The position numbers and the translations under genes were made by a program. DNA of 64,000 bases, taken from positions 1,426,001 to 1,490,000 of the forward strand of contig JADJQN010000003.1 in assembly GCA_016712745.1 (NCBI GenBank), read 5' to 3'. This DNA comes from Sandaracinaceae bacterium (GTDB lineage Bacteria > Myxococcota_A > Polyangia > Polyangiales > JADJQN01). Shown one piece after another: positions 17,817-26,548 of this stretch. Below the pieces are notes generated by a model. The model was not told where the DNA came from. It did not search any database and saw only the letters and a program-made list of their open reading frames with translations. The stretch's first letter is position 1, and each line of letters begins with the position of its first letter.

Positions 17817-18742
17817 GCGCCATTTTCGACAGACGTTTTCTCATCGTCATCGGCAAAGGTGGCGTCGGCAAGACGACCGTGAGTGCGGCGATCGCCATGG
17901 AAGCGGCCCGTCGAGGTAAGCGCGTGCTCGTCGCCATGTGCCATACGAAAGAGCGTCTCTCCGAGCTCTATAACGTCGCGCCTATCGACGATAAAGTGCG
18001 AACGGTCTTGCCGAACATCGACGCGGTGAACATGTCCCCCGAGACGGCGCTCACCGAGTATGGCGTCATCGTCTTGAAGTCCAAGACCCTCGCCAACACG
18101 ATCTTCGGAAATCGTTTCGTCGCTGCGTTCCTGAAGGGTGTGCCGGGCCTCGATGCCTGGACGATGCTCGGCAAGGCGTACTACCACGCGACCACCGTTG
18201 AAAACGGCCGGCCCGAATACGACATGGTGATTCTCGATGCGCCAGCGACTGGCCACGGCCTCGACATGTTGCGTGTTCCGAAGGTGCTGATGGACGTCGC
18301 GCCGCCAGGCCTTTTGCGGCGCGAAGCAGAAAAGGCGTGGAGTCTTTTTCAGGACGCCGAGCGCTCCGGCGTTGTGCTCGTTTCGCTCGCTGAAGAGATG
18401 CCCGCCAATGAAACCATCGAGCTTTACGCCGCAGTCACTAGCGAGCTCAAGCTTCCGGTAGCGCGATTGGTTTTGAACGCAGTCTTGCCGCCGCTCTTCT
18501 CCGCCGAGGAACGTAAAGAGATTTGCGAGTTGCCGAAGAAGCTCTCGCCCGGAACGACGCTTGCGTCATTGGTTCTTGCGTCGCGCGCGCGCGCCTTGCG
18601 GGAAGGCGTTCAGGAAGACGCTGAAAAGCGCTTGGATGACACGCTCAAGCTTGAGAGAACCAATCTTCCCTACATCTTCACGGCAGCATTTGATCGTACC
18701 GACGTAGAGCAGTTGTCGCACGCGTTTGCAACTACGAGTTAG
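17813..18742 (+). CDS. Single-domain ArsA/GET3-type ATPase
   Basis: The 309-residue P-loop ATPase has the deviant Walker A IGKGGVGKTT (about 13-22) and switch II VILDAPATGHGLDML, both typical of ArsA/GET3. Family members drive arsenite pumps or deliver tail-anchored membrane proteins. No ArsB or arsenic regulator is nearby, and no obvious metal-binding cysteines are seen in the expected loop, so a targeting or assembly role is as likely as arsenite. It starts with GTG at 17813 overlapping the upstream gene, and is followed after one base by a DUF3592 membrane protein. Confidence 0.85.
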   Translation: MSAIFDRRFLIVIGKGGVGKTTVSAAIAMEAARRGKRVLVAMCHTKERLSELYNVAPIDDKVRTVLPNIDAVNMSPETALTEYGVIVLKSKTLANTIFGNRFVAAFLKGVPGLDAWTMLGKAYYHATTVENGRPEYDMVILDAPATGHGLDMLRVPKVLMDVAPPGLLRREAEKAWSLFQDAERSGVVLVSLAEEMPANETIELYAAVTSELKLPVARLVLNAVLPPLFSAEERKEICELPKKLSPGTTLASLVLASRARALREGVQEDAEKRLDDTLKLERTNLPYIFTAAFDRTDVEQLSHAFATTS

Positions 18743-18743
18743 C

Positions 18744-20081
18744 GTGAGCGTAAGTTATCCAGCACGACTGGTGACGCCGAATCCGCGTGCGCGATTCACG
18801 ATGCCTCTAGGAATGCTGGGCGTTCTCATTCTAATGGCGTTGATGGTCGTGCTGCCTCACGAGCGAACCGCCGTCGCCTTTGAGATTGGTCGGGCAGTAT
18901 TCACCGTCCTGTATTTGGGCTGGATCGCATTCTCCATGACGACACGTCGACGCGAGGCGCGCATCGTTCCGTCGTACGAAGGATTGCGCGACGAGCAGAG
19001 CGGCGAGCTCTTGATGTCCAACGCCAAAGCGCGCGACGTTCTCTACTGCCCCAAAGGTGCAACGCACGAGCTGCAAGTGCGTGGTGACGAGAATCTCACT
19101 TTCATGGTCAATTCCGAGCAAGAGGCGCAGGAAATTTTGCGTGAGCTCGGTCGTACGAGCGGAGTGGTTACGCTGCACTTCTTGGCGAAGACCACGCCCC
19201 TGGTTTTGATGATTCTGATGTGGATGGGCTTCCCGCTTCTTTGTACGTTCTTTTTTGTAGGGCTGTCCGGATCGGGATCTCTGCTCGATTCGAGCGCAGA
19301 GGCCATGAAGGCCAACCCCGTACTCGGCGTGCTGCCGTTTCTGCCCTTCGTTTTTGTCTGGCTCTTTGGCACCTACTGGTTTGCGCGTCGTCGCGAGATT
19401 TTACTAACGCCAACTGGCTTTACCTTTCCTCGATTGCTCGGTGGTAACCATGAGTACGCATATACGGAGTTAGAATCCGCGCGCGCCATCGATTCGATCA
19501 CGCTAGAGCTCACTCTTCACAGCGGCAGGCGACACAAATTTCAAATCTACAACCCCGATGAAGTGCTTGCGTATCTGCGACATATGCAATCGCACCTGAC
19601 TCTTGGACAAATTCCCGATGTCGGAAAAGCGATCCCTGATGCGAGTGTTTTGGCGCAGAAGAAGAGCTCGAAATGGACCAGCGTGGTTGCGATCGTGATC
19701 GGTCTTTTTCTGACCGGCGTCACTCTTCCCATCGGCTGGCATAAATACCAAGTGCTCTCGCACGCGCAGCGCATCGATGGCGTCGTTGTTGGATCCCAAC
19801 TCTACTCCGGTCGTAACAACAGCATCAGCTACATGGCGCGTGTCGAGTACCAGCGGCCGGACGGCACGTTGCACCAGGTGATCGCTGGCAGTCACGACAA
19901 TGAGCCTTCGATCGTCGGTGAGCACCGCGTCGTGCTTTTCAATCCGGCCTATCCGAACGAGGTCGCGGTGGACGATTTCTTGTCCAAATGGGCGATGGCG
20001 ATGCCCGTGGGGATAGGTTTTGCGGCGCTCATCTTCGGTATTTTCGAGTTACGAAAATGGCGCCGCCCTCGGTCGCACTAA
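18744..20081 (+). CDS. Membrane protein with C-terminal DUF3592-like domain
   Basis: The protein of about 445 residues has five or six membrane spans: two near the N-terminus, two in the middle (about 150-210), and one pair flanking the last domain. The final region (HAQRIDGVVVGSQLYSGRN through FNPAYPNEVAVDDF) is the pattern of DUF3592, an extracytoplasmic beta domain between two helices. The GTG at 18744, one base after the ArsA-type stop, is preferred; a TTG at 18726 in the same frame is possible. Function unknown. Confidence 0.75.
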   Translation: MSVSYPARLVTPNPRARFTMPLGMLGVLILMALMVVLPHERTAVAFEIGRAVFTVLYLGWIAFSMTTRRREARIVPSYEGLRDEQSGELLMSNAKARDVLYCPKGATHELQVRGDENLTFMVNSEQEAQEILRELGRTSGVVTLHFLAKTTPLVLMILMWMGFPLLCTFFFVGLSGSGSLLDSSAEAMKANPVLGVLPFLPFVFVWLFGTYWFARRREILLTPTGFTFPRLLGGNHEYAYTELESARAIDSITLELTLHSGRRHKFQIYNPDEVLAYLRHMQSHLTLGQIPDVGKAIPDASVLAQKKSSKWTSVVAIVIGLFLTGVTLPIGWHKYQVLSHAQRIDGVVVGSQLYSGRNNSISYMARVEYQRPDGTLHQVIAGSHDNEPSIVGEHRVVLFNPAYPNEVAVDDFLSKWAMAMPVGIGFAALIFGIFELRKWRRPRSH

Positions 20082-20090
20082 GCTACGCGA

Positions 20091-20663
20091 TCAATAGAAC
20101 TGAAAGCCGAAGCCGAGCGTAAACGTCGCGATCGAATGATTACCAATCCAGGTCGGATGCGAGTGGAAGGCAATCACGAAGCCGCCTCGCCGATCATCAC
20201 GACCGCCGCCGATCACGACGGCCAATCGGAAATCGGAGCCAAAGAACACGCCACCGAAACCGTCGCAGTTGCCGTTGGAACGGCGTTCCGGACAAACGTT
20301 CGCAACCCCGAGATCGAGCGAGGGGCCAAGGCCAATCTCAAACACGTTCGCGAAGGTGAGGTTGAACATGAAGGTGTTGTAGATCGCGACGATGCCACCG
20401 CTGGAGTTACCATCCACATAGCCGCCCGCAAAGAAACGCGGCTGGTAGTAAGTCGCAAAGAGGCGGTTGTGCTGAATGCCAAGCTGGCCGGTCATGCCTA
20501 CGCCAAATCCGGCGTCAGTATTCTGGATGCCGCCGACATCGCCCTGCAGACCCAGGCGCAGGCGTGAGCGTCCAACCTGCGCTTCGGCGGTCGAGCTGAC
20601 TGCGCCTACGAGTGAAACAACTCCAAGCACTGCCGCGAGCATAGTCTTATTGAAGCGAGTCAT
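20091..20663 (-). CDS. Secreted beta-rich protein, probable outer-membrane barrel
   Basis: The 190-residue product has a signal peptide (about 1-26, ending STAEA) and alternating Gly/aromatic strands ending in a C-terminal aromatic residue (FTLGFGFQFY), a pattern typical of outer-membrane beta-barrels. The ATG at 20663 is chosen because it places the signal peptide at the N-terminus. It converges with the DUF3592 gene across 9 bp. A clear hairpin separates it from the upstream Cys-rich lipoprotein, so it probably has its own promoter. Confidence 0.7.
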   Translation of the reverse strand: MTRFNKTMLAAVLGVVSLVGAVSSTAEAQVGRSRLRLGLQGDVGGIQNTDAGFGVGMTGQLGIQHNRLFATYYQPRFFAGGYVDGNSSGGIVAIYNTFMFNLTFANVFEIGLGPSLDLGVANVCPERRSNGNCDGFGGVFFGSDFRLAVVIGGGRDDRRGGFVIAFHSHPTWIGNHSIATFTLGFGFQFY

Positions 20664-20789
20664 TGGACCCTCCGACTCGTCTCTATTGCGTAAGCCGTGC
20701 CGAAATCCGTTTCTGCAAAAACACGCAATAACCCTCGCGAAACTCTGCGCTGCTGCGCAAGCGCCCGTAGCGAAAAGCCCCAGACGTAG

Positions 20790-20823
20790 CAAATCCACCG
20801 CAGCGCGAGCCACGGTGGATTTG
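20790..20823 (-). terminator. Stem-loop after the Cys-rich lipoprotein gene
   Basis: CAAATCCACCG and CGGTGGATTTG form a perfect 11 bp stem around a 12-base loop, starting 23 bases after the stop of the minus-strand lipoprotein gene. There is no T-run after it on the minus strand, so it may work as a stability hairpin or a Rho-assisted stop. Confidence 0.55.
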
Positions 20824-20845
20824 AAAGCATTCGGCGCGAAGATGA

Positions 20846-21229
20846 CTAGCGAACTGGGAAGCAAACGCTATCGGTTGCGGCTCCGCCCATCGTCGCATCG
20901 AAGCAGCGCGAGCCCGAGAAGCAATCGAAATCGTCGAAGCAACGTTGGTAGCAGATGAAGTTGCTCGGGTCAGGATCGCCAAAGATCATGTAGCAAGAGC
21001 CACCGAGGCCCGCGGGCCCTCCGCAGATCGTACGTCCTGGTGAACAACCGTGCGTGCACATGTTGCCGTCCGAGATATCCGTGATGACGCGCGTGCAAGT
21101 ATCGCCTGCGCGGCAATCGGAGGAGTCGATGCATTCGTCGTAGGTGTCAGCCCGACTGCTAACGACGCAGCCCGTACCAAAAATCGAGACGCTAACCAAA
21201 AGCGCAGTCGTCATCCAAAAGCGTGTCAT
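20846..21229 (-). CDS. Cys-rich lipoprotein, 127 residues
   Basis: Lipoprotein with lipobox FGTGC followed by about ten cysteines arranged like small disulphide-bonded repeats (DECIDSSDCRAGDTC, GNMCTHGC, RCFDDFDCFSGSRC). The 'C..DSDC..G..C' spacing is common in secreted proteins of Myxococcota. It has no enzyme motif. It sits 51 bp after another lipoprotein on the same strand. Confidence 0.75.
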   Translation of the reverse strand: MTRFWMTTALLVSVSIFGTGCVVSSRADTYDECIDSSDCRAGDTCTRVITDISDGNMCTHGCSPGRTICGGPAGLGGSCYMIFGDPDPSNFICYQRCFDDFDCFSGSRCFDATMGGAATDSVCFPVR

Positions 21230-21280
21230 TCACGGCCTCCCTAGTTGCGGCGCTGATGGCCGGCTTTCTGACGTAGCGAG

Positions 21281-21817
21281 CTAACGGCGCATTCTATTTC
21301 GGTCAGCTGTAGTGACATACGCGCCGTGCGGCCAGTGGCGGTAGTAATGCGTTGTAATTACAGGTCCACCTTCGGCGTCGAAGTCGCCACTCGGTGAGCC
21401 GTAGACTTTTAATAGTGAGCCGACCCAAACGTGATCTTCACCGGCCCGGTCCTCTGGCCTGAGCGTGACCACAGCCGTGAAGGGCCCGTTTGCGCGATCG
21501 GATACGGTGACGCGGCATGAAGACTCGCGTTCGTCGGCGCAAAGATGACGATCTTGATGGATGCGTTGGGTCATGGCGACACGTGCTGCGCCCGTCGACG
21601 CATCGAGCTCGACGGCCGTAACCACCCCAAACCAGCCGATGGTTTGCGAACGGAATGCTGCTGGATCGCGTTTGACCTCTTCGTAGCTGACTTCCTGCGC
21701 GGCGTCCGCGTAGTCGTCTTCGTCCGAGAGAGTCACGTATTCACGGGTAAACCCGTATTGCCCGCCGCCGCATGCGCTGAAACATAGGCCCAATGCGAGA
21801 ATCGATAGAAATCGCAT
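21281..21817 (-). CDS. Lipoprotein, possible OB-fold domain
   Basis: The 178-residue lipoprotein has lipobox CFSAC. The mature part opens with an acidic stretch (LSDEDDYADAAQEV). It then has a segment in which 'VKRDPAAFRSQTIGWFGVV' resembles the start of OB-like domains found in lipoproteins ('...y....Gk.V.w.G.V'). Two cysteines (CADERESSC) could form one disulphide. Function unknown. It is divergent from gcvPB across 75 bp. Confidence 0.7.
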   Translation of the reverse strand: MRFLSILALGLCFSACGGGQYGFTREYVTLSDEDDYADAAQEVSYEEVKRDPAAFRSQTIGWFGVVTAVELDASTGAARVAMTQRIHQDRHLCADERESSCRVTVSDRANGPFTAVVTLRPEDRAGEDHVWVGSLLKVYGSPSGDFDAEGGPVITTHYYRHWPHGAYVTTADRNRMRR

Positions 21818-21892
21818 GCCGCATTCGTACTTGCTTGCAGGAGAAAAGGGTAGCCCCTAGATTGCGGCGCCGAAGGTAGGCGATAAGGACCC

Positions 21893-23380
21893 ATGCGTAG
21901 TTCTGCAAGCTCTGGAGTGGTGTTCGAGGAGCCCTTAATTTTCGAGCGTGGTGCCGAAGGGCGTACGGGCGCGTCGTTGCCCGAGATGGATGTTCCCAAA
22001 GCCGATCCGAAGGCGCTCTTTGGCGCGCAGTTCCGCAAAGACGGCACGCCCCTGCCCGAGTTGAGCGAGCCCGAAGTCTTCCGTCACTACGTGCGCCTGT
22101 CGGAGTGGAACTACTCCATCGACAATACCTTCTATCCGCTTGGCTCGTGCACGATGAAGTACAACCCGAAGGTCAACGAGTGGGCGGCACGCCTGCCCGG
22201 CTTCGCGCGTTTGCATCCGTACGCACCCGAGTCGCAAATTCAAGGTGCGCTCGAGTTGATGTGGCATCTCGAAGCAGGTCTTGCCGAAGTGTGCGGCATG
22301 GATCGCGTATCGCTTCAGCCCGCGGCGGGCGCGCAAGGTGAGCTTGCGGGCTTGATGATGATTCGCGCCTACCACGAGGCGCAGGGTCGCAGCCCGAAGA
22401 AGGTTCTCGTACCCGAGACCGCGCACGGAACCAATCCTGCATCATGCGCGTTCAACGGATTTACCACCGTTGCATTCCCCGGTGGGGAAAACGGCATTGT
22501 TGAGCCGTCGGCGATTGCGCCTTACCTGAGCGATGACGTCGCGGCGATCATGCTCACCAATCCCAACACACTGGGGCTCTTCGAAAGCAACTTGCCCGTG
22601 ATCGCAACGATGCTTCACGACAAGGGCGCGCTTGTTTATGGCGATGGCGCGAATCTCAATGCGCTTATGGGCCGCGTTCGTCCCGGTGATTTGGGCATCG
22701 ATGTGATGCAGTTCAATCTGCACAAGACTTTCACAACGCCGCACGGCGGTGGCGGTCCCGGCTGCGGTCCGGTTGGTTACAAGAAACTGCTCGATCCGTT
22801 TGCGCCTTCGCCCACGGTGGAAAAAGCCGAGGACGGCAAGTTCAAGCTCAGCTTTCACCGCGATGCGAGCGTTGGTCGCTTGCGCTCGTTCTACGGAAAC
22901 TTCGGTATGATGGTTCGCGCCTATACGTATATGCGCGAGCTTGGCGCCGAAGGCTTGAAGGCCGCGACCGATATGGCCGTGCTAAACGCGAACTACCTCC
23001 GCGCAGCGCTCGGCGAAACCTGGAACGTCGCCTACGACACGACGTGCATGCATGAAGTCGTGATCAACGACAAGCACTTGCGCGACACCGGCGTGACCAC
23101 GCTCGACATAGCAAAGCGTCTCATCGATTACGGCTTTCATCCGCCGACGGTTTACTTCCCGCTCGTCGTCAAGGGCGCGATGCTCGTGGAGCCGACCGAA
23201 ACGGAGTCGAAGCAGACTCTGGACCAGTTTGTCGACGTCATGAAGAAGATCGACGAAGAGGCTCACAAGGAACCCGAAAAGGTGAAGGGAGCGCCTCACA
23301 TGACGAATCTTCGTCGCCTGGACGAGACGCGCGCGGCGCGCAATCCGGTCTTGCGCTGGACAGCGCCTACGTCAACCTAA
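21893..23380 (+). CDS. gcvPB: Glycine dehydrogenase (decarboxylating) subunit 2
   Basis: PLP-dependent P-protein of the glycine cleavage system, which decarboxylates glycine and passes the aminomethyl group to the lipoyl H-protein. The 495 residues show NYSIDNTFYPLGSCTMKYNP at the front and the PLP-lysine motif NLHKTFTTPHGGGGPGCGP near residue 280. Two-subunit P-proteins need gcvPA, and the system needs gcvT and gcvH; none is in the window, so they must lie elsewhere. It is flanked by unrelated genes on the opposite strand. Confidence 0.93.
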   Translation: MRSSASSGVVFEEPLIFERGAEGRTGASLPEMDVPKADPKALFGAQFRKDGTPLPELSEPEVFRHYVRLSEWNYSIDNTFYPLGSCTMKYNPKVNEWAARLPGFARLHPYAPESQIQGALELMWHLEAGLAEVCGMDRVSLQPAAGAQGELAGLMMIRAYHEAQGRSPKKVLVPETAHGTNPASCAFNGFTTVAFPGGENGIVEPSAIAPYLSDDVAAIMLTNPNTLGLFESNLPVIATMLHDKGALVYGDGANLNALMGRVRPGDLGIDVMQFNLHKTFTTPHGGGGPGCGPVGYKKLLDPFAPSPTVEKAEDGKFKLSFHRDASVGRLRSFYGNFGMMVRAYTYMRELGAEGLKAATDMAVLNANYLRAALGETWNVAYDTTCMHEVVINDKHLRDTGVTTLDIAKRLIDYGFHPPTVYFPLVVKGAMLVEPTETESKQTLDQFVDVMKKIDEEAHKEPEKVKGAPHMTNLRRLDETRAARNPVLRWTAPTST

Positions 23381-23406
23381 CCGGATCGCGCACGCGCAAC
23401 GTTCAG

Positions 23407-23775
23407 TTACTTCTTGCGCACGTCCAAGAACGGCACGAAGCCGCCGAAGATCATGCGCTTGCCGTCGAAGGGCATCTTCTTCGGGTCCATCATGCCGGCC
23501 AAGCGCGGATCTTTCATAACGGTCTTACTGGCCTTCTGACGAGCAGCGCGCGACTTATAAACAATCCACGAATAGACCACGACTTCGTCGCTCTTCAGCT
23601 TCACGCTGCGAGGAAACGAAGTGACCTTGCCCATGGGCACGTCGTCGCCGACGGTTTCCACGTACTCGATCGCGCCGTGTTCGAGCCAAACCTTGCTACA
23701 GATCTTCGCCCACTTTTTGTAAGTCGCAAGCTTCTTCTTGGGGACCGGAATGATAAAGCCGTCTACGTATTTCAT
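23407..23775 (-). CDS. DUF1428 family protein
   Basis: The 122-residue alpha/beta protein shows the DUF1428 layout: KYVDGFIIPVPKKK at the start, a 'vvysWivyksra' middle, and DPRLAGMMDPKKMPFDGKRM near the end. These are ferredoxin-like-fold proteins of unknown role. The ATG at 23775 has a strong AGGAGGTG just upstream and is preferred over one two codons earlier. It is probably co-transcribed with the VOC gene (54 bp gap). Similar DUF1428, VOC and ECF-sigma groupings are common in bacteria. Confidence 0.8.
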   Translation of the reverse strand: MKYVDGFIIPVPKKKLATYKKWAKICSKVWLEHGAIEYVETVGDDVPMGKVTSFPRSVKLKSDEVVVYSWIVYKSRAARQKASKTVMKDPRLAGMMDPKKMPFDGKRMIFGGFVPFLDVRKK

Positions 23776-23829
23776 GGGCACCTCCTGATTTGAAATGAAT
23801 GAGTGCAGCTCTTCCTGTGCGACTTCCGC

Positions 23830-24270
23830 TCACTGCTTGGGCGGACCCTTTGGATCCATCCAGAACGGCTCCCAATGGTGGCCGTCCAGATCGTAGAAGC
23901 TCGCGCCATACATGAAGCCATGGTCAACCGGCGGCAGTACAGCTTTGCCGCCCGCTTCGAGAACAATCTTCATGATCGCATCGACCTCTTCACGCGAGTT
24001 GTAGGAGAGAGCGATTATGCCTTCGGTGTGAGTCCCAGTGTTCGCGATCTCTTTCTTGGTGAACGTTTTGAAGAAGACGCCCTCATCACCGATGCGCAGA
24101 CGAGCGTGCATAATGCGCCCCATGTGGTCTTTTGCTACGTCCATTCCTGGCACGTCACCGAAGCGCATAAGCGTTTCCACTTTGGCATCGAGCACTTTTT
24201 CGTAGTGCGCAATGACAGTCGCCGCGTTGCCATCGAAATTCAAATAGGGCGTGATCTCCTGAATCGACAT
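23830..24270 (-). CDS. VOC-superfamily protein (PhnB/glyoxalase-like)
   Basis: The 146-residue protein has the two beta-alpha-beta-beta-beta modules of the vicinal-oxygen-chelate fold. It opens ITPYLNFDGNAATVIAHYEK and ends with PVDHGFMYGASFYDLDGHHW, the PhnB-like signature (metal-binding type, but the substrate cannot be told). It is preceded by a good GGAGA site and divergent from a small membrane protein. It is likely an operon partner of the DUF1428 gene. Confidence 0.82.
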   Translation of the reverse strand: MSIQEITPYLNFDGNAATVIAHYEKVLDAKVETLMRFGDVPGMDVAKDHMGRIMHARLRIGDEGVFFKTFTKKEIANTGTHTEGIIALSYNSREEVDAIMKIVLEAGGKAVLPPVDHGFMYGASFYDLDGHHWEPFWMDPKGPPKQ

Positions 24271-24377
24271 GTTCGTCTCCTTTCATGTTCGACTGCCGCG
24301 GCGCAGAAAAGTCATCGGTGTCGACAAAAAAAAGTGCACCACAGCGCAAAGTGCTAAGAACAACATTGGGGGTAGCA

Positions 24378-24908
24378 ATGTCGGTTCGGCCCAACGGGAT
24401 CGAGGTAGTCGAAAACAACCACCTGCAGGGGGACGGCGGCGCGCGCTCGATTTCGTTTCGTACGAAGCCGCCCGTAGTCACCTTCTATGCGGCGCTGCTT
24501 TGCGTGGCCCTTGGCTATTCCGGTTTCATGAACTTGCTTCATGGCATGCACTGGGGGATAGCAGCGTTGCAGTTCGCCCTAGCGCTCGTCGCGGCCTACA
24601 TCGTGGTTCGCGCTCTCTTCAATCGAACCTTTGTGCGCGTCGCAAGCGGCGTCTTTACTGTTAGCGAGAGGCCAATTCCATGGCCGTTCAAAAAGCGCTC
24701 ATTGCCGGTGAACGAGATTGTGAGTATCGCCGCAGCGGAACGCGATCTTTCCAATCGACGCCGCACTGTGTCCGTGACGACCTACTACGTATCCGTGTAC
24801 ACCACGGACGGTTCGTTTGAACTTGGCGCGGGTCTTCCCGATGCGCATGCGCGCTTCGTCGCTGACACGCTTTTCAAGTGGGTCGTACCGCCGCCCGCTG
24901 CAGCTTAG
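24378..24908 (+). CDS. Two-span membrane protein of unknown function
   Basis: The 176-residue protein has a soluble N-terminus, two adjacent membrane spans (about 35-53 and 60-80), and a cytoplasmic beta-rich domain (RVASGVFTVSERPIPWPF onward) that may be PH-like. The ATG at 24378 follows GGGGGT and starts a sensible product. Its stop overlaps the stop of the convergent sigma-factor gene by 4 bp. No family is recognised. Confidence 0.65.
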   Translation: MSVRPNGIEVVENNHLQGDGGARSISFRTKPPVVTFYAALLCVALGYSGFMNLLHGMHWGIAALQFALALVAAYIVVRALFNRTFVRVASGVFTVSERPIPWPFKKRSLPVNEIVSIAAAERDLSNRRRTVSVTTYYVSVYTTDGSFELGAGLPDAHARFVADTLFKWVVPPPAAA

Positions 24909-25663
24909 CCTGGCAACATCATTGGCAGATCGAACATGGGAAAGAGTGTCTCGGCGTCGAGGAACGACGTCATACGCGCGACGCGTTCGCCCGAAAGCTC
25001 GAGCGTGAGGGTAGCCCAAGCTTTGTGACCGCCGTTCGCGTCGACGCGATACTGCGCAAATGCGGGCAGCCCACTGGCGGCGACGGGAATCATGCGAGAG
25101 CCGCGGCAACCCGCACCGCGCCCACTGAGCCATGTGTGAATGGCCTTATGACCCTGTAGCCATAAGGTGTAGGGCGGCATGGAGAGGATCGCGTCATCGC
25201 GAAGAAGCGACGTCAAAGCATCGACGTCGTAGCGCGACGCACGCTGCTTGGCGGGCAAGTGTTGCAGTGCCGATACGAACGCAAGACGAATACTTTCGCG
25301 TAACGCCAAACGCTCGGCTGGATCGACATCGAGCGGCAGCGCACGAACGTCGGGAATGGGCTCGAGCCAATGAGTGCGCGGGCGAGTTTCGAGCACATCG
25401 TCCGGAGTGCCCACCGGTCCTTCTTCCATCGGGCGCGCGCGACGTGAGCGATCGGCCAGCGCATCAAGACAAACGTTCGTTGCAATACGGTAGAGCCAGG
25501 TGCGCAACGACGAACGGTTGTCGAAACCATCGAGGCTGCGCCAGGCCCGCACCATGGTCTCTTGGACAGCGTCGTCGGCATCCACACCGGAGCCGAGCAT
25601 CCGATAGCAATGCCCCGTCAGGGCCACACGGTGAACTTCGAGCTGAGCAGCGTCGCTCGGCAT
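24905..25663 (-). CDS. ECF sigma factor with SnoaL domain, sigma-4 region deleted
   Basis: The 252-residue protein resembles the SigX5/ECF41-like class, which carries sigma-2, sigma-4 and a C-terminal SnoaL domain. Sigma-2 is intact (HCYRMLGSGVDADDAVQETM, then SSLRTWLYRIATNVCLDAL). The text then runs ALQHLPAKQRA straight into SRYDVDALTSLLRDDA of the SnoaL domain. About 75 residues that normally hold the -35-binding helix-turn-helix are missing, with the frame kept, at about 25231-25243. As it stands it could bind core polymerase but not a -35 element. It lies 6 bp downstream of tcdA. Confidence 0.8.
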   Translation of the reverse strand: MPSDAAQLEVHRVALTGHCYRMLGSGVDADDAVQETMVRAWRSLDGFDNRSSLRTWLYRIATNVCLDALADRSRRARPMEEGPVGTPDDVLETRPRTHWLEPIPDVRALPLDVDPAERLALRESIRLAFVSALQHLPAKQRASRYDVDALTSLLRDDAILSMPPYTLWLQGHKAIHTWLSGRGAGCRGSRMIPVAASGLPAFAQYRVDANGGHKAWATLTLELSGERVARMTSFLDAETLFPMFDLPMMLPG

Positions 25664-25669
25664 GCGTGC

Positions 25670-26548
25670 TCACTCTTGCTGCGCGCTGAGCTTTCGAACT
25701 ACGACGCTCGCGCAAACTAGCCCAAAGGTTCCTGTTACGAAGGCCGCGCTTCCGTCGATCCGCGAGCGCTTCTCGCAGGTGTGCATGCCGTTGTTGTTAT
25801 TGGGACAAACACACACAAAGCCAGTTTCGGCATCGTAGGAGATGGGCGCAGGCGCAATCGGCGTTTCATCGCTGAACACCGCGGTGATACCGACGGGCCC
25901 TGCTTCCTTGCGGCAATCGATGTTGTGCTTTTCGCGCAAGAGGTTGCGCAAGGAGCGCGCGAACGGGTCCTTTTCCGTTTCGGATATGTCCGCCGTGCGC
26001 ACGCGTGTCGGATCAAGTCGAGCCGCCGCTCCCATCGAAGAGACGACAGGAATCTTTCGCGCGACACACGTTGCAAGCAGATGCGCCTTGGCCGTCATGT
26101 TGTCGATAGCGTCGACGACAAAGTCGATTTTGCCGTCAAGGAGCTCTTCGCTGTTCTCCGCGTTGTAAAACTTGGCGACGGGCGTCACGGTGCCGGTTGG
26201 GTGAATCATCGCGCAACGCTCGGCCATGATGTCGACCTTGCGCTTGCCAATATTGCCCTTCATCGCGTGGAGCTGACGATTGGTATTGGTCACGCACACA
26301 TCGTCGAAATCCACGAGCACAAGATCGCCGACGGCGTTGCGCGAAAGCGCCTCGGCTGCAAACGAACCGACCCCACCCATTCCAAAGATCACGACCCGCG
26401 ACGTCATCAACCGATGAAGGGCAGGCTCGCCGATCAAGCGCGCAGCACGGTCGAAGCGGCGGTGGGTGCGCATGGGGGTTTCGACGTCGGCTTGGGCGGC
26501 GGCGGAAGACGCGGGCGTTTGACCCAGAATCGGCATGAAATTAGGCAT
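25670..26548 (-). CDS. tcdA: tRNA threonylcarbamoyladenosine dehydratase (E1-like)
   Basis: E1-like ATP enzyme that cyclises t6A37 of tRNA to ct6A. The 292 residues show an N-terminal HRRFDRAARLIGE motif, the adenylation site VVIFGMGGVGSFAAEAL, and DFDDVCVTNTNRQL. A middle segment GAAARLDPTRVRTADI and a C-terminal ADGSAAFV-like GSAAFVTGTFGLV match TcdA (CsdL). The ATG at 26548 is chosen; an ATG at 26473 would remove a low-complexity leader of 25 residues. It is divergent from a GNAT gene and sits just upstream of the truncated sigma factor. Confidence 0.9.
   Translation of the reverse strand: MPNFMPILGQTPASSAAAQADVETPMRTHRRFDRAARLIGEPALHRLMTSRVVIFGMGGVGSFAAEALSRNAVGDLVLVDFDDVCVTNTNRQLHAMKGNIGKRKVDIMAERCAMIHPTGTVTPVAKFYNAENSEELLDGKIDFVVDAIDNMTAKAHLLATCVARKIPVVSSMGAAARLDPTRVRTADISETEKDPFARSLRNLLREKHNIDCRKEAGPVGITAVFSDETPIAPAPISYDAETGFVCVCPNNNNGMHTCEKRSRIDGSAAFVTGTFGLVCASVVVRKLSAQQE

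Noticed and set aside
21850..21892. Sequence GCGCCGAAGG ... AAGGACC before gcvPB, resembling a glycine riboswitch core
   Set aside because: Only about eight bases separate the two motifs. The aptamer needs a long P3 stem and the CTCTCAGG-like block between them, and no P1 pairing is visible.
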